Assembly: GCF_030010235.1 (NCBI RefSeq)
Contig: NZ_JASCRS010000006.1
Span: forward strand, 21,196 to 85,195
Reading direction: 5' to 3'
Source of the DNA: Leucobacter sp. UT-8R-CII-1-4
Lineage (GTDB): Bacteria > Actinomycetota > Actinomycetes > Actinomycetales > Microbacteriaceae
Length of the DNA: 64,000 bases
Positions 35,703-43,832 of the stretch are shown piece after piece (positions within the stretch are counted from its first letter, which is position 1; every line of letters starts with the position of its first letter). The notes beneath the pieces are model-generated. The model made no database searches, was not told where the DNA came from, and was given only the letters and a program-made list of their open reading frames with translations. The translations under genes and the position numbers were made by a program.

Positions 35703-37337
35703 GTGAGCCTACATAAGAAGAACCCGAAGTGGATCGCCCTCGCGGCCCTCGCCGCTGTCATCCTGCCGCTAGCCGCCTGCTCGGCTGGCCCGCAGTCCGG
35801 CGCGGGGCCTCGCGACACCCTCGTTTACGCGACCGGCGATGCCGAACCCGACTGCCTAGACCCCCACGTTGGCGGCAACTATCCGCAGGCGCTCCTGGCC
35901 ACGCAAGTACTCGAATCGCTCGTCTCCCTAAACGAGAAGGGCGAGATCGTGCCCTGGCTTGCAAGCGAATGGAGCACCAGCGAAGACGGGCTCAGCTGGG
36001 ATTTCACTCTCGACCCAGCCGCCACCTTCACCGATGGCACCCCGGTCGACGCAGCAGCAGTCAAGGCCAACATTGAACACCTGCAGAACCCAGACACCGG
36101 TTCCTCGACCGGATACCTGGCGGTGCAGCAAATCGAAAGTGTCGAGGTCGTCTCACCTGAACTCGCCAGGTTCCACCTCAGCCGCCCCGATGCCGCGCTC
36201 CTTGAATCCCTCGCACAGCCCTGGGTCGCGATCCAGTCGCCAGCGGGCATCGAAAGAGGCAAAGAAGCGAATTGCCTCGCCCCCATCGGCTCAGGCCCGT
36301 TTGTCGTGAGTAGCTGGACCAAGCAGGACCGCATTGTGCTTGAGCGCAACGCAGACTACGCAACTGCGCCAACTGGTTTTGAGGTCGCGGGTGACGACGC
36401 TCCCGCAGAGCTAATCTGGCGTTTCATTCCCGACGCCACCGCACGCTTCGCAGCCCTACAAAGCGGTGAGGTCGACGTCATCGACAACCCCCTCCCCGAC
36501 CAGATCACTACGGCAAGCAACGACCAGGGGCTCGCGCACCTCAACGCCCCACGCCCCGGCGCGAGCAACCGCCTCGAGCTCAATAGCGGCCAAGCACCGT
36601 TCGACGACATTCGGGTGCGCGAAGCGTTTATTGCCGCGGCAGATGTAAACCCCGGCATCGATTCGCTCTTTGAAGGCGCGGCCAAGCGCTCCTACAGTGC
36701 ACTCTCAAGCGTTGAGCCACTCGGTATCGAAAGCCCCGACGCCTACAAATATGACCTAGAACGCGCAAACGCGCTGCTCGATGAGGCAGGCTGGACCGAG
36801 CGAAACAGTGAAGGCGTGCGCAGCAAAGACGGCAACCCGCTCACTCTGCGCTTTCCAGTAACCGGCGCACAATCCACTCAGGCAGAGCAGGCACTCTTTG
36901 AGCAGATCCAGGCGTCTGCGTCCGAGGCTGGCTTCGATGTGCAGATTTCGCTGCTCGACCTCGGTGCCTGGTATGGCGCTCTGGGCGCCCACGAGTACGA
37001 ACTCGTCAGCGCCCCCTACACGAAGATCGGCCCAGACGTGCTGCGCTTCCTGTTCCACAGCGACGCCACCGTGCCTGCGCCAAGCGGCTACTTCGCTAAC
37101 CACGCAATGATCAAAAATCCGGAGCTTGACGCTCTGCTTGACACAGTCGGCAGTGAACAAGACCCCACGAAGCGCGCGGCTGCCGCCAATCAAGCGCAAC
37201 AAATCATCGCCAATCAACAGGTAATTCTCCCCATCTACGATCAGCAAAATCACTTCCTGTACCGCGCAGACCTCAACGACTTCCGGGCACTACCTACTGT
37301 GAGCACTCCCTGGCTCGGTGAGGTTGTCGCCGGTTGA
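35703..37337 (+). CDS. Peptide/nickel-type ABC transporter binding lipoprotein
   Basis: 544 residues, SBP_bac_5 (cluster C) family. Signal peptide ends with lipobox LAAC (Cys26). Typical segments are ATGDAEPDCLDPHVGGNY, LASEWSTSEDGLSWDFTL and FTDGTPVDAAAVKANIE. It delivers substrate (oligopeptide, opine, metallophore or similar) to the downstream permeases. GTG start immediately after the operator; its stop overlaps the permease start (TTGA). The ligand is not evident; control by a dedicated TetR suggests a specific small molecule. Confidence 0.93.
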   Translation: MSLHKKNPKWIALAALAAVILPLAACSAGPQSGAGPRDTLVYATGDAEPDCLDPHVGGNYPQALLATQVLESLVSLNEKGEIVPWLASEWSTSEDGLSWDFTLDPAATFTDGTPVDAAAVKANIEHLQNPDTGSSTGYLAVQQIESVEVVSPELARFHLSRPDAALLESLAQPWVAIQSPAGIERGKEANCLAPIGSGPFVVSSWTKQDRIVLERNADYATAPTGFEVAGDDAPAELIWRFIPDATARFAALQSGEVDVIDNPLPDQITTASNDQGLAHLNAPRPGASNRLELNSGQAPFDDIRVREAFIAAADVNPGIDSLFEGAAKRSYSALSSVEPLGIESPDAYKYDLERANALLDEAGWTERNSEGVRSKDGNPLTLRFPVTGAQSTQAEQALFEQIQASASEAGFDVQISLLDLGAWYGALGAHEYELVSAPYTKIGPDVLRFLFHSDATVPAPSGYFANHAMIKNPELDALLDTVGSEQDPTKRAAAANQAQQIIANQQVILPIYDQQNHFLYRADLNDFRALPTVSTPWLGEVVAG

Positions 37338-38290
37338 TCACCCTTCGAATCGTGCTTGCACGAGTTGCTGGCGCCGCGGCGGTAATGTTTACCGTCGCGA
37401 CGCTGGCGTTTGTCGCACTGCAATTGATTCCCGGCGACCCTGCCGAGGCGGCGCTTGGCGGCCCCGGCAGCCAAGCAAGCGCAGCGGCACTCGAGGCCGC
37501 ACGGGTCGAATTTGGTCTTGACCGGCCGATCCTCGCGCAGTACTTCGATTTTCTCTGGCGGCTTTTACAGGGCGACCTCGGCACTTCGTACTCGCAAAAG
37601 ATCCCGGTAAGCCAAGTGCTTACTGCCGCAATAGTGCCGACCCTCTCACTCACCGCCCTCTCGCTCGCGATCGCCTGGCTTCTCGCACTTGGCAGTGTGT
37701 ATATCGCAAGCGGTCATTCAAAGCTTGGCAAGGCGATCACGACGGCACTCGATCTCCTTGCCGCCGCTGTGCCCAACTTCTGGCTAGCGAGCCTGCTGGT
37801 ATTGCTTTTTACTGGTGTGCTTGGCTGGCTACCAGCAGTGAGCACGGGCGGCTTCAACGGCATCATTCTGCCTGCCGTTGCGCTCGCACTGCCGACCGCC
37901 GGTTTTATTGCGCAGGTTTGTCGCACCGGTGTTGAACAGGCTCGCGATGCGGCTTTCGTCGAGAGCGCACGGGCTCGTGGCGAAAGCGAGTCAGGCATAC
38001 GACTGCGGCACATTCTGCGGCACGGCGTTGTGCCCGGCCTCAATATGAGCGCCTGGTCACTCGGCTCACTGCTGGGTGGCGCCGCCGTGATCGAGGTGAT
38101 TTTTGCGAGGCCCGGGCTCGGCCGCACCCTGGTCAGTGCAGTTACTGTGCGCGACATTCCCGTTGTGCTCGGCGTAGTGCTATTCGCGGCACTCGCCTAC
38201 GTACTCGTGAACCTCATTACTGACCTCACCGTGGCAAGGGTTGATCCTCGCACCGAAGCCCGCTTACAGCAGGCGGTGGCGAATGCTTAA
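37334..38290 (+). CDS. ABC transporter permease, DppB type
   Basis: 318 residues, six helices. LQLIPGDPAEAALG near 30, ESARARGESESGIRLRHIL (EAA-like loop near 213) and EVIFARPGLGRTLVSAV near 255 are DppB hallmarks. TTG start overlapping the previous stop by 3 bases implies coupling. It forms half of the membrane channel. Confidence 0.93.
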   Translation: MITLRIVLARVAGAAAVMFTVATLAFVALQLIPGDPAEAALGGPGSQASAAALEAARVEFGLDRPILAQYFDFLWRLLQGDLGTSYSQKIPVSQVLTAAIVPTLSLTALSLAIAWLLALGSVYIASGHSKLGKAITTALDLLAAAVPNFWLASLLVLLFTGVLGWLPAVSTGGFNGIILPAVALALPTAGFIAQVCRTGVEQARDAAFVESARARGESESGIRLRHILRHGVVPGLNMSAWSLGSLLGGAAVIEVIFARPGLGRTLVSAVTVRDIPVVLGVVLFAALAYVLVNLITDLTVARVDPRTEARLQQAVANA

Positions 38291-39113
38291 GGCAACGCAG
38301 CGTTTTGGCCTCTCAGGCTGGTTGAGCCTCGCCATGCTCGCAGTCTTTGCTCTCTGCTTTGCCGCACCAGGGCTGCTCTCTCCGCACGGGCCACTCGAAA
38401 TCGAGGCGAGCAACGCTTTCGCACCGCCCTCGCTCACGCACCTCTTCGGAACTGACGACTCCGGCCGAGACATTCTGAGCCGGGTCATTCACGGCACCCG
38501 AGACTCTCTCACGATCGGCGTTGTGGCGACGCTCTGCGGGCTGTTCGCGGGCCTGGCACTCGGCACTCTTGCCGGTGGCTCCGAGCGTCGCGCACTTGGC
38601 CCACTTCGATACGCGGTGGATCGCCTCATCGAAGCCCTCTTCGCCTTTCCGGGCTTGCTGCTCGCGCTGCTGTTGATCGCGGTGCGCGGCCCCGGTGTCA
38701 GTTCAGTAATCATTGCTGTTGCCATTTCGACCGCACCCGGCTTCGCACGAATGGTGCGCGGCGGGATTCGTCAGGCGCTCGGCTCGGGCTCTGTCGAAGC
38801 CGCACGCCTGCAGGGTGACGGCACTCTTCGTGTTTGGCGCACCCTGGTGCTGCCAGAAACCATGCGCCCCGTGCTGGTGCTCGCTACCCTCGGTATCGGC
38901 CATGCGGTGATCCTGGCCGCCGCACTCGGGTTTCTCGGTCTTGGCACTCCGCCACCAACTCCAGAATGGGGCGCGATGCTCAACGCTGGCCGGCCGTACC
39001 TCATGCGCGCCTGGTGGATGACGTTTTTCCCAGGCCTTGCAATCGTGTTGATCGGAGTTGCTTGCACGGTGCTTGGCCGTTCAATCGAGCGTAGAAATGA
39101 GGTGCTGCGATGA
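38283..39113 (+). CDS. ABC transporter permease, DppC type
   Basis: 276 residues from ATG 38283, which overlaps the previous gene by 8 bp; homology (GLSGWLSLAMLAVFALC) starts there. LFGTDDSGRDILSRVIHGTR near 60 is the classic DppC N-terminal motif, and VEAARLQGDGTLRVWRTLVLPE near 175 the EAA loop. Pairs with the DppB-type subunit. Confidence 0.93.
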   Translation: MLKATQRFGLSGWLSLAMLAVFALCFAAPGLLSPHGPLEIEASNAFAPPSLTHLFGTDDSGRDILSRVIHGTRDSLTIGVVATLCGLFAGLALGTLAGGSERRALGPLRYAVDRLIEALFAFPGLLLALLLIAVRGPGVSSVIIAVAISTAPGFARMVRGGIRQALGSGSVEAARLQGDGTLRVWRTLVLPETMRPVLVLATLGIGHAVILAAALGFLGLGTPPPTPEWGAMLNAGRPYLMRAWWMTFFPGLAIVLIGVACTVLGRSIERRNEVLR

Positions 39114-40777
39114 TCACGCCGCTGCTTGAACTACGCGATTTATCGATCACTTTTCCCGGCGGCGAGCGCGCCGCAGTCGATGGGGTGAGCTTTGCTCTTG
39201 AAGCGGGGCAGTGCGTGGCTCTCGTTGGCGAGAGCGGATCGGGTAAGTCCCTGACAGCTCGTGCGGCGCTTGGCCTATTGCCGCGCTATGCACAGCGGCG
39301 AGGCGAGATCCTGTTGCGCGGAGAGGCTGCTCCCCCAGCGCAGAGCGCCGAGTGGAACTCGATTCGTGGCGCCAAAGCTGGTTTTGTTCCGCAAGATGCG
39401 CTTGGCGCGTTAGACCCGCTCCGCCGAATCGAGCATGAGGTTGGTGACGCGTTGCGCCTGCACCGTATCGGCGGCACGGTGGATCGCCGCTCACGCGTGG
39501 TAGCTGCTCTTGAGGAGGCAGGTATGCCCGAGGCCGGGTCCCGGTTGCGGCTGCGTTCTGACCAGCTCAGTGGTGGGCTTCGCCAGCGTGCGCTGATCGC
39601 TTCGGCGCTAGTTGCCGATCCAGCGCTCATCGTTGCTGATGAGCCGACTACCGCACTTGATGCGGCGCATCGTGATCGTGTGCTGAAGGTACTGCGTTCT
39701 CGAGTAGACGCGGGAGCCGGGGCGCTGGTGATTAGTCACGATTTGACTGCGGTGCGTGAGGTTGCCGATCTGGTGCTGGTGATGCGTACGGGCCGGGTGG
39801 TTGAGGCCGGTACCCCTGATGAGGTGTTTGCCTCCCCTCGCCACAGCTTCACTCGCGAGTTGCTTGCAGCTTCTCCCGCCACGAAGCCACGTGGGGAACG
39901 TTTGCTCCCCTCGGCTGTCGGTGTAGGGCGTGCGAGCAACAGTGCAGCGGCAGTGGTCACCCGTGCAGCGGCTGTGAACGCCAGCGCAGCACCGGTGAGC
40001 GCTGTGGCTCAGCGATCCAGCGCCGAATCTCTCGGCGCACCCCGGCTTGAACTGCGTGAGGTGACCGCAAACTATGCGGGACGAGCGGCTTCGAACGAGC
40101 CCGAGGTGTTGCAAAGCCTCTCGTTTAGTGTGTTCGAGGGTGAGACTGTTGGCCTGCTTGGGTCCAGTGGCAGCGGCAAAACCACGCTGTTGCGTGTTGC
40201 TCTCGGATTGCACCGGGTTTCTGCGGGGCAGGTGCTGATCGATGGTGTTGATCGCGCGGTCGCTCCTCGGGCTGAGCAGCGAGTGCTGCGCCGAAAGCTC
40301 GCTCTCGTGCCGCAGGATCCACTCGCCGCCTTCCCCCGCGGGCAGAGTGCTGGCGCTATCCTCGTTGACGCTTTTCGCGCGGCGGGTGTGCCCCGCGCTT
40401 CGCGTTTTGCACACGCTGAGCGTATTGCCGATGAGGTTGGTCTTGCCAGTTCAACGCTTCGGCAGAACGCGGCTACTCTCTCTGGTGGTCAGCGGCAGCG
40501 CCTCGCCATTGCTCGGGCTCTTGCCGCCGAGCCCGAGCTGTTGCTGCTTGATGAGCCCGTATCGGCGCTTGATTTGACGGTTCAGGCGCGTGTGCTTGAT
40601 CTGCTTGATGAGTTGCAGCGCCGTCATGGCACCGCGTACCTTTTTGTTTCGCATGACCGTGACGTGGTGCGGCATATGAGTGATCGAGTGCTTGTGCTCA
40701 GTGACGGGAACACCAGAGGTTCGAATGATCCCGATAGCTCGTCAACGCTCGCACATCATTCGGTGACGGTAGACTGA
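39110..40777 (+). CDS. Fused two-ATPase subunit of the peptide/nickel-type ABC transporter
   Basis: 555 residues joining DppD- and DppF-like ATPases. First half: Walker A GESGSGKS near 41, LSGGLRQR near 150, Walker B IVADEPTTALD. Second half: GSSGSGKT near 350, LSGGQRQR near 456, LLLLDEPVSALD. All catalytic residues are in place, including H-loops ISHD and VSHD. A variable Ala-rich linker of about 50 residues (275-325) joins the halves. Overlaps the previous stop (ATGA). It powers the transporter; last gene of this four-gene operon. Confidence 0.94.
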   Translation: MITPLLELRDLSITFPGGERAAVDGVSFALEAGQCVALVGESGSGKSLTARAALGLLPRYAQRRGEILLRGEAAPPAQSAEWNSIRGAKAGFVPQDALGALDPLRRIEHEVGDALRLHRIGGTVDRRSRVVAALEEAGMPEAGSRLRLRSDQLSGGLRQRALIASALVADPALIVADEPTTALDAAHRDRVLKVLRSRVDAGAGALVISHDLTAVREVADLVLVMRTGRVVEAGTPDEVFASPRHSFTRELLAASPATKPRGERLLPSAVGVGRASNSAAAVVTRAAAVNASAAPVSAVAQRSSAESLGAPRLELREVTANYAGRAASNEPEVLQSLSFSVFEGETVGLLGSSGSGKTTLLRVALGLHRVSAGQVLIDGVDRAVAPRAEQRVLRRKLALVPQDPLAAFPRGQSAGAILVDAFRAAGVPRASRFAHAERIADEVGLASSTLRQNAATLSGGQRQRLAIARALAAEPELLLLDEPVSALDLTVQARVLDLLDELQRRHGTAYLFVSHDRDVVRHMSDRVLVLSDGNTRGSNDPDSSSTLAHHSVTVD

Positions 40778-40804
40778 TGCCTTCCCACCTGTGTTAGGAG
40801 CCTC

Positions 40805-41440
40805 ATGTCGAATACCCCAGCCCCCCAACTGGTCTGGATCGACTGCGAGATGACTGGACTCGACGTTGACAACGACGGTCTGTGCGAAATTGCCGTCATT
40901 GTGACCGACTTCGAGTTGAAGCCGTTGCACCCTGGTTTCGAGGTCGTGATTAATCCCGGCGCCGAAGCTCTTGCACAGATGAACGACTTTGTTCGGGGTA
41001 TGCACGAGAGCTCGGGGCTTCTGCCAAAGATCGAGCACGGAGTCTCGGTCGCAGAGGCCGAACAGCAGGTGATCGAATATTTGGCGAAACATGTGATGCC
41101 TGGTCGTCGCCCCCTGGTCGCGGGCAACACTATTGGCATGGATCGCCGCTTCATGTCGAAGTACATGCCGCTGCTCGAAGAGAAGCTGCACTACCGCAGT
41201 GTCGACGTGTCGACCATTAAAGAGCTTTCGCGCCAGTGGTACCCGGCAGCGTTTTTTGCGGCACCTGCAAAGCGTGGCGGTCATCGTGCACTCGCCGACA
41301 TCGCTGAATCGATCCAAGAGCTTGCCTACTTCCGCAACGCTGTCCTGGTTGCCCAGCCCGGACCAGATAAGCCAAGCGCTGAAGCACTCGCAGCCGAGGC
41401 GAGCGACGTGTACGCGCCGTTCGTCGACGGCACTGCGTAA
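40805..41440 (+). CDS. orn: Oligoribonuclease
   Basis: 211 residues, DEDDh exonuclease. Motif I WIDCEMTGLD (Asp-x-Glu) near 12-20, motif II TIGMDRRFM near 102, motif III HRALADIAESI near 162 with the DEDDh His. It degrades 2-5 nt RNA oligomers and pGpG in the cytosol and is essential in several bacteria. AGGAG is 5 nt upstream of the ATG; a TAGACT box 35 nt upstream is a possible promoter. Confidence 0.96.
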   Translation: MSNTPAPQLVWIDCEMTGLDVDNDGLCEIAVIVTDFELKPLHPGFEVVINPGAEALAQMNDFVRGMHESSGLLPKIEHGVSVAEAEQQVIEYLAKHVMPGRRPLVAGNTIGMDRRFMSKYMPLLEEKLHYRSVDVSTIKELSRQWYPAAFFAAPAKRGGHRALADIAESIQELAYFRNAVLVAQPGPDKPSAEALAAEASDVYAPFVDGTA

Positions 41441-41470
41441 CCGCGCACTCTCGTAACCGCATTTCCGCGA

Positions 41471-42436
41471 GTGAGCACAGCAACAACAGCACCGACTGGT
41501 GGTTTTCGACTTTCTCAGCATGAACTTGCCCTGATAGGCATCACTGTGCTGTGGGGCAGCACCTTCCTCGTCATTCACACGGCGATGAACTTCTCCGGCC
41601 CCATGTTCTTCGTCGGCATGCGCTTTTTGGTGGCTGGGCTCGCTGCTGCCGCCATTTTCTGGCGATGGCTACGTGGGATCACCCTGCTCGAACTTGGCGC
41701 CGGTGTTGCAATTGGTGCCGCCCTCGCGCTGGGTTATGGGTTGCAGACCATCGGTTTGCAAACCATTTCAAGCAGCATGTCGGGCTTTATCACGGCCTTC
41801 TACGTGCCACTCGTTCCGCTGATGCAATGGGCATTTTTGCGCAAGCCTCCCGGCAAAATGAGCCTGATTGGCGCCGGGCTCGCATTTGCCGGCCTCATTG
41901 TGCTCGGCGGCCCGGGTGCAGCAGGCTTCAATTTTGGTTTTGGCGAGTGGGCCACCGTCGCTGCGGCGGTAGCCTGCGCTGTCGAGGTCATTCTGATCAG
42001 CGCCTTCGCTTCAAAACGTGTCGAGTTTCGGCGTGTGACTGTCGTGCAACTGCTGGCAACGAGTGGTTTTGCGTTTCTCGCGATGCCGTTGACGGGTGAG
42101 ACAGCGCCAGAGTTCGACTTGCGTTGGCTGATTCCTGCGGTAGCACTCGGTCTTGCCAGCATGCTCATTCAGCTCACCATGAACTGGGCGCAGCGACACG
42201 TCAGCGCCACGAGAGCAACCATCATCTATTCGGCAGAACCAGTCTGGGCTGGTGTGATTGGCGCGATTGCCGGCGATCAGCTGCCATGGTTTGCCTTTGT
42301 CGGTGCGGCCCTAATTATTACTGGTGTGCTGGTGAGTGAGATTAAGCCCAACCGCAAGCAGCTCGTGCAACCCGACGAAAGCGCCGAGTATTCACCCGTC
42401 TCGCCGCCCGGCGATCCAACGCCTACCGACTCGTAA
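41471..42436 (+). CDS. EamA (DMT superfamily) transporter
   Basis: 321 residues, ten TM helices in two EamA repeats. LIGITVLWGSTFLVIHTAM near the N-terminus and ATIIYSAEPVWAGVIGAI near 253 are typical. Family members move amino acids, nucleotide sugars or other metabolites. GTG start, without an evident ribosome site. The C-terminal 40 residues are hydrophilic and Pro/Ser-rich. Confidence 0.9.
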   Translation: MSTATTAPTGGFRLSQHELALIGITVLWGSTFLVIHTAMNFSGPMFFVGMRFLVAGLAAAAIFWRWLRGITLLELGAGVAIGAALALGYGLQTIGLQTISSSMSGFITAFYVPLVPLMQWAFLRKPPGKMSLIGAGLAFAGLIVLGGPGAAGFNFGFGEWATVAAAVACAVEVILISAFASKRVEFRRVTVVQLLATSGFAFLAMPLTGETAPEFDLRWLIPAVALGLASMLIQLTMNWAQRHVSATRATIIYSAEPVWAGVIGAIAGDQLPWFAFVGAALIITGVLVSEIKPNRKQLVQPDESAEYSPVSPPGDPTPTDS

Positions 42437-42448
42437 CTGGAGCCAAGC

Positions 42449-43681
42449 GTGCAGCCACTCACCCCACACCGTCGCCGCATGGCGCTCTTTACGCTCGCCC
42501 TCGGCGGTTTTGCGATAGGCGTCACTGAGTTCGCCACGATGGGTGTGTTGCCCAACATTGCCGAGGATCTGCTGCCAGGTTTCACCGCGAACCCCGCACA
42601 GGGCATTTCGCAAGCGGGGATCATCATTTCGCTCTATGCGCTCGGCGTGGTGATTGGCGCTCCCGTCATCACAGCACTGGCAGCGCGCGCCTCACAAACC
42701 ACTCTCGTGTACTGGCTGCTTGGTGCTTTCGTGCTTGGTTCGATTGCCTCGGCGCTCGCGCCAACATTTGAGACGCTTGCGGTAGCCAGGCTGCTCGCGG
42801 GGCTGCCGCACGCCACTTTCTTCGGCGCTTCGGCGCTCTTGGCAGGCCGTTTGATGGGGCCAGGCAATCAGGGCAAGGGCATCGCGATTGCAATGTCTGG
42901 TCTGCCGATCGCAAACATTCTGGGGGTGCCGCTCGCCACCATGATCGGCCAGCAGCTTGGCTGGCGCTGGGCCTACGCACTCGTGGCACTGCTCTTTGTG
43001 CTCACCCTGGTACTCTCGCTGCGCTACCTGCCGAAGGTAGCTGGCGACCCGACACTTAGCCCACTTCGCAGTATCTCAGGCTTTGCAAACTTCCGAGTCT
43101 GGATCATGATCTTGCTGGCCTCGATCGGTTTTGGCGGGTTCTTTGCGGTCTATTCGTACATCGCTGAGGTGGTCACCAGGGTTGCCGACTTGCCCGCTGG
43201 CGCGATTCCTTGGGTACTCTCGGTGATTGGTATCGGAATGACCATCGGCACTTTCTTCGGCGGCTGGGCTGCCGATCGGAACACCAAGTTCGCCATTATC
43301 GGGGCGTTCTCTGCCTTGATCGTGGCGCTCACGGTGTATGTGTTCGTGGCGCACACACCAGTTGGGCTGTTCATTTCTGTCTTCGTGGTTGGTTTCTGGT
43401 TCTCGGCGCTCACTCCGGCGGTGCAGACCAGGTTCATTCGTATGGCGCGCGAGGCTGAGCTGATGGGCTCTGCGATTACGCATGCTGCGTTTAACGTCGC
43501 GAACGCGCTCGGTGCGTGGATCGGCGGCGTGGTAATCGCGGCTGGTCTTGGCTACCTCGCCCCCGGCTGGGCTGGTATAGCCCTTGCCGCCGCTGGCCTC
43601 GTACTCGCGGCGATAAGCTTCGGGGTCAGCAAGCGTGACCGCGCTCGAAGTGTGGACACTACGGGGATCAAACTCCCCTAG
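42449..43681 (+). CDS. MFS transporter, AraJ/YdhP-like
   Basis: 410 residues, twelve TM helices. ALGGFAIGVTEFATMGVLPNIAEDL at the start is the hallmark of the AraJ/PbuE/YdhP efflux group. GTG start with GGAG 7 nt upstream, 12 bp after the EamA gene, so the two are co-transcribed. Probable export of sugars, purines or drugs; not resolvable here. Confidence 0.92.
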   Translation: MQPLTPHRRRMALFTLALGGFAIGVTEFATMGVLPNIAEDLLPGFTANPAQGISQAGIIISLYALGVVIGAPVITALAARASQTTLVYWLLGAFVLGSIASALAPTFETLAVARLLAGLPHATFFGASALLAGRLMGPGNQGKGIAIAMSGLPIANILGVPLATMIGQQLGWRWAYALVALLFVLTLVLSLRYLPKVAGDPTLSPLRSISGFANFRVWIMILLASIGFGGFFAVYSYIAEVVTRVADLPAGAIPWVLSVIGIGMTIGTFFGGWAADRNTKFAIIGAFSALIVALTVYVFVAHTPVGLFISVFVVGFWFSALTPAVQTRFIRMAREAELMGSAITHAAFNVANALGAWIGGVVIAAGLGYLAPGWAGIALAAAGLVLAAISFGVSKRDRARSVDTTGIKLP

Positions 43682-43730
43682 TACGCTCAACGCTGTGTGT
43701 TATCGCTCCGGTTGTGTGAGGGAACGAAAA

Positions 43731-43818
43731 GACCCCTCATGCACCCGCTAGAGCTCCGGTACCCTTGCTCTGTTTCCAGCCTGGGGGAGTTTCCAAAGAT
43801 AGCGCCACATGAGGGGCC
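43731..43818 (-). ncRNA. ffs: SRP RNA (4.5S-like, small bacterial type)
   Basis: About 88 nt. The ends GGCCCCTCATG and CATGAGGGGTC form an 11-bp closing stem. The centre has the conserved domain IV: CCCCCAGG, then the GGAA tetraloop with short stem, then AGCAAGGG, i.e. the CAGG/AGCA symmetric loop bound by Ffh. A TTTTCG tail follows the 3' end as terminator. It is part of the signal recognition particle that targets membrane proteins. It starts 14 nt after the stop of the ABC exporter gene, with a TAGGGT -10 box overlapping that stop codon. Confidence 0.9.
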
Positions 43819-43832
43819 TTAACGAGCTTACC

